Positions 26,090 through 34,511 of a stretch of 34,720 nt of DNA are shown in pieces; the stretch's first letter is position 1, and every line of letters starts with the position of its first letter. The stretch lies in the NCBI GenBank assembly GCA_910586725.1, contig CAJUJL010000028.1:1-34720 (forward strand), in the 5' to 3' direction. A program made the translations under genes and the position numbers. The notes beneath the pieces are model-generated. The model searched no databases. It worked only from the letters and a program-made list of their open reading frames with translations, and was not told the origin of the DNA. The stretch is from an uncultured Lachnospiraceae bacterium. GTDB lineage: Bacteria > Bacillota > Clostridia > Lachnospirales > Lachnospiraceae.

Positions 26090-27413
26090 CGGAACAAACG
26101 GCAGGGAGCTGGCGCTTTCCGTTCTGCTGGCCGTAACAAAAGAGGGCGAATACAGCCACATTGCGCTTTCGGCGGTACTGGAAAAATACCAGTATTTAAC
26201 GAAGCGGGAACGGAGCTTTGTTACCAGGCTTAGCCAGGGTACGCTGGAGAGGATGATTGAGTTGGATTACATCATCAATCGGTTTTCCAAAATAAAAACA
26301 GATAAAATGAAACCTGTGATTTGCTGTATTCTGCGGATGGGCGTCTATCAGCTGAAATATATGGACGCCGTGCCCGTATCCGCGGCATGCAACGAGTCGG
26401 TCAGGCTGGCGGAAAAAAAGGGGTTTCGGAATTTAAAAGGATTCGTGAACGGCGTGCTGCGAAATATCGGCAGGAATTTAGATACGATTACTTATCCGGA
26501 TGAGAAAGAGAATCCGCTGTACGCATGGTCCATCCGTTATTCCCTGCCGGAATGGATGCTTGCCCAATGGAGCCGTGACTATGGCATGGAAAAAGCGAAA
26601 TCTATAGCGGAGTCCTTCTACCGGGAAAGAAGAACCAGCATACGAATCAATCGTATGAAAACAGAACCGGAACAGTTAAAAAGAATACTGGGACAAAAGG
26701 GCATAAAGGCCGAGCGGGTCAGCTTTAAGGAAGATCCCGATTTTGATTACGCCATGTATCTTTCAGGCTACGATTACCTCTCTTCCATATCAGAATTTGA
26801 ACAGGGATATTTTACGGTGCAGGATGTCAGCTCCATGTTTGTGACGCATATTGCAAATCCCAAAGAAGGGGATTATGTGATAGACGTCTGCAGCGCGCCC
26901 GGGGGAAAAAGTCTGCACGCCGCGGAATGGATGCGCGGCAGCGGTACGGTGGAAGCGAGGGACCTTACGGATTACAAAGTGGATTTGATTGAACAGAACA
27001 TCAGAAGATGCGGCGCAGAAAATATTTTTGCAAAAAAACAGGATGCGCGTATTTTAAAGGAAGGTTCTGTCGGCAAAGCAGATGCAGTATTTGCGGACTT
27101 GCCCTGTTCCGGGCTTGGCACGCTGGCCAAGAAACCGGACATTCGGTTTCGAATGACAGAAGAGATGGAAAAAGAGCTTGTTTTATTGCAGCGGGAGATT
27201 TTAAGCGTGGTCAGGCAGTATGTGAAACCCGGAGGAGTTTTAATTTTTTCGACATGTACGATGGACCGGATGGAAAATGATGAAAATACGGCATGGTTTT
27301 TGAATGAAAATCCACAGTTTTCTTTGGAAGTGAAACGGCAGTTTTTTCCGGACGAAGGGGAATACGACGGATTTTATATTGCAAAATTCAGGCGGGAACA
27401 GGAAAAGGCATGA
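26079..27413 (+). CDS. rsmB: 16S rRNA (cytosine-967-C5)-methyltransferase
   Basis: A 444-residue m5C methyltransferase with an N-terminal NusB-like RNA-binding domain (about 5-130) and a SAM-binding Rossmann core. The loop VCSAPGGKS is intact, as are C343 (DLPCSGLG) and the nucleophile C393 (FSTCTMDRMEN). I chose the ATG at 26079 because GGAGG (26069-26073) lies 5 bases upstream; the TTG at 26067 would place the ribosome site inside the gene. It overlaps the YugP gene and is coupled to rlmN by ATGA. This is the second NSUN-type enzyme in the window; the RsmF-like one near 9 kb lacks the NusB domain. Confidence 0.95.
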   Translation: MTTDGTNGRELALSVLLAVTKEGEYSHIALSAVLEKYQYLTKRERSFVTRLSQGTLERMIELDYIINRFSKIKTDKMKPVICCILRMGVYQLKYMDAVPVSAACNESVRLAEKKGFRNLKGFVNGVLRNIGRNLDTITYPDEKENPLYAWSIRYSLPEWMLAQWSRDYGMEKAKSIAESFYRERRTSIRINRMKTEPEQLKRILGQKGIKAERVSFKEDPDFDYAMYLSGYDYLSSISEFEQGYFTVQDVSSMFVTHIANPKEGDYVIDVCSAPGGKSLHAAEWMRGSGTVEARDLTDYKVDLIEQNIRRCGAENIFAKKQDARILKEGSVGKADAVFADLPCSGLGTLAKKPDIRFRMTEEMEKELVLLQREILSVVRQYVKPGGVLIFSTCTMDRMENDENTAWFLNENPQFSLEVKRQFFPDEGEYDGFYIAKFRREQEKA

Positions 27414-28453
27414 CAGAAAAAACGGATATAAAATCAATGAATTTGGACGAGCTTACGTCTTATGTCACGAAAAATGGAGAAAAGTCGTTTCGGGCAAAGC
27501 AGATGTATGAGTGGATGCATCAGAAATTGTCAGAATCTGTCGATGAGATGACGAACCTTCCTGCCGGATTTCGGGCAAAATTACAACAGGAATGCAGCTG
27601 CATTGCGTTACGACAGGCGGATGTGCAGATTTCCAAAAAGGACGGCACGAGGAAATACCTGTTTTTACTGGAAGACGGAAATGTAATCGAAAGCGTTTTT
27701 ATGCGGTATAAATTCGGCAATTCCGTCTGCATTTCCTCACAGGCGGGATGCGCTATGGGGTGCAGATTCTGCGCTTCGGCGATCGGAGGACTGAAGCGGA
27801 ATCTCCGGCCGTCTGAGATGCTGGAGCAGGTGTACCGGATTCAAAGAGACGTCGGCGAGCGGATTTCCCATGTAGTAGTCATGGGGACCGGGGAACCTCT
27901 GGACAATTACGAAAATCTTTTAAAATTTATTGAAATTTTGACGGATGCGAACGGTTTGCATATCGGTCAGAGAAATGTAACGGTGTCAACCTGCGGAATC
28001 GTTCCGAATATGCGCAGGCTTGCAAATGAGAAGCTGCAGATTACGCTGGCGTTATCGCTGCATGCTTTTACGCAGGAAAAAAGAGAATATCTCATGCCGA
28101 TAGCGTCCCGATATGATTTACAGGATGTTTTGGATGCCTGCAGCTTCTACTTTGAAAAAACAGGGCGCAGGGTTACGTTTGAATATGCGCTGGCAAAGGG
28201 CGTCAATGACTCGAATGAGGACGCGGACGGTTTGGCAAAGCTTCTTTCGGGCAGAAACTGCCATGTCAATTTAATTCCGATTAACCCGGTAAAAGAACGG
28301 GAATTTAAAGAAAGCGGACAACCGGCCGTGCTTGCTTTTCAAAATAAACTGGTTAAAAACGGGATCAATGCGACGGTCAGAAGAGAACTGGGCAGAGATA
28401 TTGACGCCGCATGCGGGCAGCTGCGAAAGAAATACATGGATACACAGGAATAA
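27410..28453 (+). CDS. rlmN: 23S rRNA/tRNA (adenine-C2)-methyltransferase, radical SAM
   Basis: A 347-residue radical-SAM enzyme that methylates A2503 of 23S rRNA and, in some bacteria, A37 of tRNAs. The cluster motif CxxxCxxC is C114, C118 and C121 (CAMGCRFC). The methyl-carrying cysteines expected for the mechanism are C335 (DAACGQLR) and C107 (SVCISSQ). The start overlaps the rsmB stop (ATGA). A terminator follows the gene. A decayed copy of the last part of this gene is found downstream at 28575-28659. Confidence 0.96.
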   Translation: MTEKTDIKSMNLDELTSYVTKNGEKSFRAKQMYEWMHQKLSESVDEMTNLPAGFRAKLQQECSCIALRQADVQISKKDGTRKYLFLLEDGNVIESVFMRYKFGNSVCISSQAGCAMGCRFCASAIGGLKRNLRPSEMLEQVYRIQRDVGERISHVVVMGTGEPLDNYENLLKFIEILTDANGLHIGQRNVTVSTCGIVPNMRRLANEKLQITLALSLHAFTQEKREYLMPIASRYDLQDVLDACSFYFEKTGRRVTFEYALAKGVNDSNEDADGLAKLLSGRNCHVNLIPINPVKEREFKESGQPAVLAFQNKLVKNGINATVRRELGRDIDAACGQLRKKYMDTQE

Positions 28454-28495
28454 TATACAGGAAGATGAAAGAGAATAGTAACGCAGACAGTATGC

Positions 28496-28534
28496 AAAAG
28501 GACAAGTAGTTATTTATTGCTTGTTCTTTTATTT
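28496..28534 (+). terminator. Terminator after rlmN
   Basis: An 11-bp stem, AAAAGGACAAG (28496-28506) with CTTGTTCTTTT (28520-28530), with one G-U pair and a 13-base loop, runs into a T-rich tail. The stem is AU-rich at its base, so termination may be partial. Its 3' arm also contains the -35 box of the next promoter. Confidence 0.6.
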
Positions 28535-28549
28535 CGGTTGTGATAGAAT
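28521..28549 (+). promoter_or_regulatory. Extended -10 promoter of the prpC-prkC operon
   Basis: The -35 box TTGTTC (28521-28526) lies 17 bases before TAGAAT (28544-28549). A TG one base upstream of the -10 box makes an extended -10 element (TGATAGAAT). The start is predicted near 28556, giving a leader of about 116 bases that contains the rlmN-like relic. The -35 box lies inside the terminator stem. Confidence 0.55.
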
Positions 28550-28574
28550 ATCTAATGTTATAAATCCGTGCATT

Positions 28575-28659
28575 TGGCGCGGTCAGAATCGGACCGTTAT
28601 TGCAATGGGCAGAGATCTTGACGCGGTCCGCGGACAGCCGCATAAAAATATATGGAGAG
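28575..28659 (+). pseudogene. Decayed partial copy of the rlmN 3' end in the prpC leader
   Basis: Bases 28606-28659 align without gaps to 28389-28442 inside rlmN; I count 42 identical of 54. Upstream, with one codon deleted, the match continues in frame (rlmN NATV versus NRTV here). Read in that frame, the relic gives GRDLDAVRGQPHKNIW against GRDIDAACGQLRKKYM of RlmN. The codon for the catalytic cysteine C335 is CGC (arginine). The rest of the gene is absent. The relic runs into the prpC ribosome site GGAGAGGAGG. Confidence 0.75.
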
Positions 28660-28671
28660 GAGGCAGATTGT

Positions 28672-29400
28672 ATGAAATCATATGCTATGACGGATATTGG
28701 AATGCATCGGAAAATGAATCAGGATTTTTATTATGCTTCAGAGCAGCCGGTGGGGAATCTGCCGAATCTTTTTATTGTAGCGGACGGCATGGGAGGACAC
28801 AATGCGGGAGAATACGCGTCCCGTCATGCGGTGGATACCATGGTGGCAAATGCTAAGAATTCCCTGCATATTCAGCCGATGGCAATTTTACAGGACGCGA
28901 TTGCAGAGGCGAATCAGGAACTGTTAAGAGAGGCTTCGCGGAATGCGTCTATGTGGGGAATGGGGACGACGGTAGTTGCCGCCGTTATTGAAGATGACCG
29001 TCTTTATATCGCAAATGTAGGGGACAGCCGTTTGTATATCGTAAGCGATACCATACGTCAGGTTACGAAAGACCATTCGCTTGTGGAAGAATTGGTGAGA
29101 CGGGGAGAAATCAGCAGAGAGGATGCGAGAACGCATCCGGATAAAAATATTATTACAAGAGCAGTCGGCGCTGTAAAAGAGATTGAGATTGATTTTTTTG
29201 AAGAAGAGATAAAACCTGGAGACAGAATGCTTTTGTGTTCAGACGGGCTTACGAATATGATAGAAGATCAGAACATGCACATGATGATAGACGGGCAGCG
29301 CGATATTGCGAAAGTAGTGGAACGGCTAATTGAAACTGCCAATCAAAATGGAGGGAAAGATAATATTACAGCGGTATTAATAGATCCATTTTCTGAATAG
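28672..29400 (+). CDS. prpC: PP2C-type Ser/Thr phosphatase
   Basis: A 242-residue manganese-dependent phosphatase that reverses phosphorylation by the next gene's kinase. Family motifs are intact: GMHRKMNQD, VADGMGGHNAGE, GDSRLYI, SDGLTNM and GGKDNITAV. The start at 28672 is set by AGGAGG 8 bases upstream and by the family N-terminus (SYAMTDIGMHRKMNQD); an upstream in-frame TTG at 28600 would fuse the relic of rlmN to the protein and is rejected. The short distance to prkC is typical of the pair. Confidence 0.95.
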   Translation: MKSYAMTDIGMHRKMNQDFYYASEQPVGNLPNLFIVADGMGGHNAGEYASRHAVDTMVANAKNSLHIQPMAILQDAIAEANQELLREASRNASMWGMGTTVVAAVIEDDRLYIANVGDSRLYIVSDTIRQVTKDHSLVEELVRRGEISREDARTHPDKNIITRAVGAVKEIEIDFFEEEIKPGDRMLLCSDGLTNMIEDQNMHMMIDGQRDIAKVVERLIETANQNGGKDNITAVLIDPFSE

Positions 29401-29429
29401 TAACAGGGATGTGCAGAAAGGAGCAGTAT

Positions 29430-31463
29430 ATGTTATCAGCAGGGATGTTTGTGGCGGATCGCTATGAAATCATCGGGAAAATAGGCGCTGGCGGTATGTC
29501 AGACGTATATAAGGCCAGAGATCATATATTAGGGCGCAATGTCGCCATAAAAGTTTTAAAACAGGAGTTTAGCGAGGATGTAAATTTTGTTGTCAAGTTC
29601 CGTACGGAAGCGCAGTCGGCGGCAGGGCTGGAGCATCCGAATATTGTCAACATTTATGACGTTGGCAGCGAGTCGGGCATGCACTATATTGTGATGGAAT
29701 ATGTAGAGGGCGTGACGCTTAAGACTTATATAGAAAAGAAGGGGAGACTGACCTATAAAGAGGCTGTCAGCATTGCCATTCAGGTGGGGCGCGGCATGGA
29801 AGCGGCTCATGCGAAAAATATTATACACAGGGATATTAAACCACAGAATATCCTGATTTCTACGGAAGGAAAAGCAAAGGTTACGGATTTTGGTATTGCA
29901 AGGGCAGTTTCCAATAATACAATCAGCGCAGACGTCATGGGTTCCGTGCATTATGCGTCTCCGGAACAGGCGCGCAATGGGTTTGTCAATGACAAAAGCG
30001 ACATCTATTCGCTTGGAATTGTTATGTATGAAATGGTTACAGGACGGGTTCCTTTTGACGGAGAAACTACCGTTGCAATAGCAATACAGCATCTTCAGGA
30101 AGAAATGGTGGTTCCAAGCGTTTATGCGCAGGATCTGCCGATTAGTCTGGAGAAGATCATTTTAAAATGTACGCAGAAGAGCGCGGACCGCAGATATGCC
30201 AATATCAGCGAGCTTTTGCGGGATTTAAAAGAAGTTTTAGTAAATCCAAACGCGGACTTTGTTAAAATCTCGGACGGCAGCCAGAACAGAACGCGCGTTA
30301 TCAGCGAGGGCGAAGTAAGGGAAATTAAGAGCGCCAGAACGCTTCCGCCGGAACCGAAAAAAGAAGAGTACGCATATCCGGCAAAAGAGCAGGATGAGGA
30401 AGAGGAAGAAGAGGAAGGATTTTTAAATCCCCGTCTGGAAAAAGCGGTGACAATCGGCGGCATTCTTGCAGCGGTTATTATTATCGGGATTGTCGTTTAT
30501 CTGGTGGGCAATATCCTGGGGATTTTTGGAGGAACTCCCAAGAAGCAGAAGGAGCCTGACACGCAGGAAAGTTCCGTAATCAATACGGAGAAAGCAAAAA
30601 CAGAGCAGGTTGCCATGATAAAAGTAATGGGGATGACATTTTCCGAAGCGAAGAGCGCATTGAAAGAAAAAGGGCTTGGCATTTGGGAAGCCGGCAAACA
30701 GGCCTCGGATGAATATGAAGTGGGTCAGATCATGAGCCAGGATGTGGAAGAAGGAGCCATGGTCGATGTTCATACGACGATTAATGTGTATATCAGCACG
30801 GGAGCCGGCGAAATCATCGTTCCCAATGTAGAAGGCTATGACAGTGAAGCGGCGATTAACATGCTTCAGGATCATGGATTCTTAGCAGACCGCAGATATG
30901 AATACAGCGATACGGTTGCCTCCGGCAAAGTGATTTCACAATCGCCGTCCGCAGAATCGCCCGCAAAAAAAGGCGATACGGTACAGATTGTAGTAAGCCA
31001 GGGCAAAGAAGCCGTTGCGGTGCCCGGCGTTTTGAATAAGCCGCAGGAAGAAGCGGTTCATATGCTGACGCAGGCAGGGCTGAATGTGACAAGCACTTCT
31101 ACGGAACCAAGCGATACGATACCGAAAGGCAATGTCATAAACCAGAGCATTGCGGAGGGAAAATATGTAGACAGAGGAACGGGAATTACCCTTGTAATCA
31201 GTTCCGGAAGCAATAAAACGTATTATTGGACCAAATTTACCGTATCGGCGCCGGACAGTGACGATGTGGTCTCCGGAGATATTGTTTTGATTGGATCAAA
31301 CGGAACGGAGATACAGAGTTGGGAAAATATCAGGAAATTCCCTCATACGATTACCGCAAATGACATTGAAAACTGTGACAGCGGTACGATTAAAGTCACA
31401 TGGCATTTATCGGACGGAAGCACAAGTGAGCAGACACAGAATGTGATATTCAATAAACAGTAG
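29430..31463 (+). CDS. prkC: PASTA-domain membrane Ser/Thr kinase
   Basis: A 677-residue kinase that senses muropeptides or wall precursors and signals to growth, wall synthesis and germination. The kinase domain spans about 10-275 with GKIGAGGMSDVY, VAIK, HRDIKPQN (H133, D135) and DFGIARA. An acidic juxtamembrane stretch (EEEEEEG) precedes one transmembrane helix at about 341-368. Outside are three PASTA repeats (about 394-459, 460-526 and 528-596) and a C-terminal Ig-like beta domain (about 600-677), as in B. subtilis PrkC. The first PASTA unit lacks the usual V-P start. AAAGGAG lies 6 bases before the ATG at 29430; the ATG at 29409 has no such site. Confidence 0.95.
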   Translation: MLSAGMFVADRYEIIGKIGAGGMSDVYKARDHILGRNVAIKVLKQEFSEDVNFVVKFRTEAQSAAGLEHPNIVNIYDVGSESGMHYIVMEYVEGVTLKTYIEKKGRLTYKEAVSIAIQVGRGMEAAHAKNIIHRDIKPQNILISTEGKAKVTDFGIARAVSNNTISADVMGSVHYASPEQARNGFVNDKSDIYSLGIVMYEMVTGRVPFDGETTVAIAIQHLQEEMVVPSVYAQDLPISLEKIILKCTQKSADRRYANISELLRDLKEVLVNPNADFVKISDGSQNRTRVISEGEVREIKSARTLPPEPKKEEYAYPAKEQDEEEEEEEGFLNPRLEKAVTIGGILAAVIIIGIVVYLVGNILGIFGGTPKKQKEPDTQESSVINTEKAKTEQVAMIKVMGMTFSEAKSALKEKGLGIWEAGKQASDEYEVGQIMSQDVEEGAMVDVHTTINVYISTGAGEIIVPNVEGYDSEAAINMLQDHGFLADRRYEYSDTVASGKVISQSPSAESPAKKGDTVQIVVSQGKEAVAVPGVLNKPQEEAVHMLTQAGLNVTSTSTEPSDTIPKGNVINQSIAEGKYVDRGTGITLVISSGSNKTYYWTKFTVSAPDSDDVVSGDIVLIGSNGTEIQSWENIRKFPHTITANDIENCDSGTIKVTWHLSDGSTSEQTQNVIFNKQ

Positions 31464-31472
31464 AATAAGTTT

Positions 31473-32360
31473 ATGAAAGGGAAAATTATCAAAGGCATTT
31501 CCGGATTTTATTATGTACATGCGCCTGAGTCCGGAATATATGAATGTAAGGCAAAAGGAATTTTCCGCAACCGGAAAGTAAAGCCTCTGGTTGGAGACAA
31601 CGTCGAGTTTGTTGTGACAGACGAAGCAGATAAAGAAGGAAACATCGTAGAGATAGACGTCAGGAAAAATGAGCTGATTCGTCCCGCCGTTTCCAATATA
31701 GACCAGGCTCTGCTGATTTTTGCAGCGGAAGATCCCGTTCCGAATTTTAACCTTTTGGATCGGTTTCTGGTTATGATGAAATATCAAAAGATTCCGGTTG
31801 TGGTGTGCTTTAATAAATCAGATTTAATAGATGAGAACGAAAAAAAAGAGATCGCTTCTGTTTACAGAGAATGCGGCGCGCCAGCGCTTTTTACCAGCGT
31901 TGCAAAAAACGTGGGCATGGAGCGGCTAAAAGAGCTGTTAAAAGGCAAAACAAGCGCTGCTTCCGGTCCTTCCGGCGTGGGTAAGTCGTCCATCGTAAAT
32001 TTTCTTCAGCAGAATGTTTGTATGGAAACCGGGGAAATCAGCAAAAAAATCGGGCGGGGGAAAAATACCACAAGACATTCCCAGCTGATCCATATTGAGT
32101 CTGACAGTTATATCATGGATACGCCGGGATTTGGATCTTTGTCTATTCCGGGGCTTTTAGCGGAAGATTTGTGGAATTATTATGAAGAGTTTCTGCCCTA
32201 TGAACCGCAGTGCCGGTTTCAGGGGTGCAGTCATATCAATGAGCCGGAATGCGGCGTAAAACAGGCTGTTCTGGAAGGGAAGATCCACAGCAGACGCTAT
32301 GAAAATTATGTCAGCATTTATCAGGAATTAAAAGAGAATGAAAAACATGAGTGGAGGTAG
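31473..32360 (+). CDS. rsgA: Small ribosomal subunit biogenesis GTPase
   Basis: A 295-residue circularly permuted GTPase (RsgA/CpgA) that checks late maturation of the 30S subunit. It has an N-terminal OB fold (about 1-65), then G4 NKSD (114-117), G1 GPSGVGKSS (about 165-173), G3 DTPGF (216-220), and a zinc knuckle with C247, C252, H254 and C260. The B. subtilis homologue is a known substrate of PrkC, encoded just upstream here too. I see no ribosome site in the 9 bases after prkC, so translation probably depends on ribosomes ending prkC. Confidence 0.95.
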   Translation: MKGKIIKGISGFYYVHAPESGIYECKAKGIFRNRKVKPLVGDNVEFVVTDEADKEGNIVEIDVRKNELIRPAVSNIDQALLIFAAEDPVPNFNLLDRFLVMMKYQKIPVVVCFNKSDLIDENEKKEIASVYRECGAPALFTSVAKNVGMERLKELLKGKTSAASGPSGVGKSSIVNFLQQNVCMETGEISKKIGRGKNTTRHSQLIHIESDSYIMDTPGFGSLSIPGLLAEDLWNYYEEFLPYEPQCRFQGCSHINEPECGVKQAVLEGKIHSRRYENYVSIYQELKENEKHEWR

Positions 32361-32362
32361 CT

Positions 32363-33028
32363 ATGAGTTGTTTGTCACCGTCATTGCTGTCGGCGGATTT
32401 TGCAAATTTGGGCAGCCATGTGTCTTTGATTGACCGGGCGGGCGCCCAGTATGTTCATATTGATGTGATGGACGGGATGTTTGTGCCCAGTATTTCCATG
32501 GGACTGCCGGTTATCCGATCTATTCGCTCTGTGAGCGACCGTATTTTTGATGTGCATTTGATGATACAGGAACCGGATCGTTATATTGATGATTTTGTCA
32601 AAGCTGGCGCAGATATTATTACGGTGCATGCGGAAGCGTGCGTCCACCTGGACCGGACGATTCAAAAGATCAAAGAAAAAGGGATTCTGGCCGGAGTGGC
32701 GTTAAATCCGGCTACGCCGCTTAATGCATTGGAATATGTGCTTGGCGAAGTGGACATGATTTTGATTATGACGGTAAATCCGGGATTTGGCGGCCAGAAA
32801 TTAATTCCATATACAATTCAGAAAATCCGGGATTTAAGAAGTATGCTGGATCTAAGAAACCTGAAAACGGATATTGAAGCGGATGGCGGCGTAACGCTTG
32901 AGAATCTGGCTGAAGTTCTGCATGCCGGGGCAAACATTGTTGTTGCCGGCAACGCTGTTTTTGGTGGAGATGTCGAAGAAAATGTACGAAAATTTCTTAC
33001 ATGTATGGCAAGCGAGGAGAAAAGATGA
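32363..33028 (+). CDS. rpe: Ribulose-phosphate 3-epimerase
   Basis: A 221-residue TIM-barrel enzyme that interconverts D-ribulose 5-phosphate and D-xylulose 5-phosphate in the pentose phosphate pathway. Motifs: SPSLLSADFANL, HIDVMDGMFVPS, DVHLMI, VNPGFGGQ and DGGV. The ATG at 32363 has GGAGG 5 bases upstream and lies 2 bases after the rsgA stop; the GTG at 32351 would include the ribosome site and is rejected. It is coupled to thiN by ATGA. Confidence 0.95.
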   Translation: MSCLSPSLLSADFANLGSHVSLIDRAGAQYVHIDVMDGMFVPSISMGLPVIRSIRSVSDRIFDVHLMIQEPDRYIDDFVKAGADIITVHAEACVHLDRTIQKIKEKGILAGVALNPATPLNALEYVLGEVDMILIMTVNPGFGGQKLIPYTIQKIRDLRSMLDLRNLKTDIEADGGVTLENLAEVLHAGANIVVAGNAVFGGDVEENVRKFLTCMASEEKR

Positions 33029-33675
33029 AGCGCGCGTTGATTGTATCCGGAGGGTGCATAGAAGAGGAATTCTGTCGAAACTATATAGAAAATCACAGGT
33101 TTGATCATAAGACTGCAGTAGATTTTGGACTGCAGTTTTTTTATCAAAATAAATGGAAGCCGGATCGGATTGTCGGGGATCTGGACTCCGCAGTCCGCGA
33201 GGCAGTCCGTTTTTTTGAGAACGATGCGGATATTGAATGGATCCGTCTTGTCCCGGAAAAAGACGATACGGATACGGAAGCCGCCATAAGGCGTATCATA
33301 GAGGAAGGATATGACGAAATTCATATTTTGGGCGGAACAGGAAACAGGCTCGATCATATGCTTGGCAACGTTGGGCTGTTGGGGCTTGGGCTTTTGTCCG
33401 ATACCAGGATCTGGCTTGTGGATGAGCACAATCGGGTTCAAATGATACGGCAGAATATAAAAATCACAAAAAAAGAACAGTTCGGAAAGTATGTATCGCT
33501 TTTACCCGTTACGCCAAAAGTGACGGGAATTACGCTGACAGGAATGAAATACCCGTTGGAAAATTATACAATGGAACGTTTTCTTACGATTGGAATCAGC
33601 AATGAAATTGTAGAGGAAGAGGCCGGGATTTGTTTTAAGGATGGGATACTTCTGGTTATGGAGACGAAAGATTAA
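33025..33675 (+). CDS. thiN: Thiamine pyrophosphokinase
   Basis: A 216-residue enzyme that makes thiamine diphosphate from thiamine and ATP. Motifs: RIVGDLDS, DTDTEAAIR and GGTGNRLDHMLGN. Its cofactor is used by the 2-oxoacid:ferredoxin oxidoreductase earlier in the window. The start at 33025 overlaps the rpe stop, with AGGAG 5 bases upstream; an ATG at 33001 would lie well inside rpe without a site. It is the last gene of the prpC operon; no terminator is seen after it, and mobile-element debris follows at once. Confidence 0.94.
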   Translation: MKRALIVSGGCIEEEFCRNYIENHRFDHKTAVDFGLQFFYQNKWKPDRIVGDLDSAVREAVRFFENDADIEWIRLVPEKDDTDTEAAIRRIIEEGYDEIHILGGTGNRLDHMLGNVGLLGLGLLSDTRIWLVDEHNRVQMIRQNIKITKKEQFGKYVSLLPVTPKVTGITLTGMKYPLENYTMERFLTIGISNEIVEEEAGICFKDGILLVMETKD

Positions 33676-33734
33676 GCCGCACAATTCAGGTGAAGAACAA
33701 ATAAGATTGAAAGGATAAGGCGTTAAAATGATAT

Positions 33735-34112
33735 ATGAAAAAACAGATGATATGTGCAATCCGTTCCAATGCCTATAACATTATCCCAAGGGAAGAATGG
33801 GAAGTGATTGAAGACTGCCACGAAGACATCATCGACAAAGCGGATTGGGAGCGCATGCAGGAGATACTTGACCGGAGACCACCGATCATGAAGGGCAACA
33901 GCTGCCCGTATTACAATATATTCCATGGATTTGTTTACTGCGCCACCTGCGGGAAGTCCATGCAGGTGCGGTATGAAAAAGTCGGGAGGACGGGAGTAAA
34001 CCGCTTCACCAAAGAGGAACGCGAGCCAATCGACAAGGCGTATTACATCTGCCAGACTTACAACCGGTTAGGGAAAAATGTACGGTGTGATAATAGAAAG
34101 GATGCGGGTTGA
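33735..34112 (+). pseudogene. Remnant of a large serine recombinase
   Basis: About 110 residues recall the middle-to-C-terminal part of Tn4451/TnpX-like serine recombinases: the end of the recombinase domain (PREEWEVIEDCHEDIID, then RMQEILDRRPP) and the zinc beta-ribbon (CATCGK, then YICQTYNRLGKN with a final Cys). The whole N-terminal catalytic domain (normally over 250 residues) is missing: a stop codon lies in frame two codons before the first ATG. Homology appears to end near 34080, after which the frame runs into unrelated sequence. There is no clear ribosome site. It is a scar of a lost integrative element next to thiN. Confidence 0.75.
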
Positions 34113-34128
34113 AAAGGGCTGGGAGGAT

Positions 34129-34338
34129 ATGAAAAAAATTGATGTTTTAAATAATCTTCCGCGAGATAAAGAACATTGGGAATATGAAAAGGTCATTGAA
34201 TACACAAAAGAACATCCAGATGCCTTAGATGAATACCATAAACGCATTCCGAAATATTATAACCGTGCGCATGGAATCATGAGCGATGACGATTTAGATA
34301 TTACAATTTATGGGCATGAAATTGCAGAAGTAGCTTAA
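34129..34338 (+). CDS. Small hypothetical protein
   Basis: A 69-residue acidic, soluble peptide that I do not recognise (starts MKKIDVLNNLPRDKEHWEYE; contains HPDALDEYHKRIPKYYNRAHG). It has no signal peptide, membrane helix or known motif. GGGAGG lies only 2 bases before this ATG, and in-frame ATGs at 34102 and 34078 (inside the recombinase relic) are alternatives, so the start is uncertain. It sits between the relic and AT-rich DNA and was probably brought in with accessory DNA. Confidence 0.45.
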   Translation: MKKIDVLNNLPRDKEHWEYEKVIEYTKEHPDALDEYHKRIPKYYNRAHGIMSDDDLDITIYGHEIAEVA

Positions 34339-34416
34339 TAATTTATCTAAAGAATTACATAGTGTGGCATGTAATCTAGAAGAAATCAGAATAACTGTGT
34401 TTGTATAAAATTTATG

Positions 34417-34463
34417 AAAATGCTTAATTATCAAAACGCATTGATAGTTAAGTATTTTTATAA
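34417..34463. terminator. Hairpin terminator in the AT-rich region
   Basis: An 18-bp stem (34417-34434 with 34441-34458, two G-U wobbles, 6-base loop AACGCA) is followed by a T-rich run, TATAATTTTT. An A-rich stretch on the left side could let it work in both directions. It would end transcription from the small ORF and insulate the gene that begins at the right edge. Confidence 0.7.
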
Positions 34464-34511
34464 TTTTTAAAAATCGATTAATTTTATTTTCACAAATTAG
34501 CATATAGTAAG

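Noticed and set aside
28600..28671. N-terminal extension of the PP2C phosphatase from a TTG at 28600
   Set aside because: The extension does not fit the family N-terminus, it overlaps the rlmN-like relic, and a strong AGGAGG precedes the ATG at 28672.
29556..30092. A 178-codon minus-strand frame within prkC
   Set aside because: It is opposite the kinase catalytic motifs, which fix the coding strand.
34354..34375. Inverted repeat ATTACAT/ATGTAAT as a terminator or attachment site
   Set aside because: Seven base pairs, no T-run, and repeats this short are expected by chance in AT-rich DNA.
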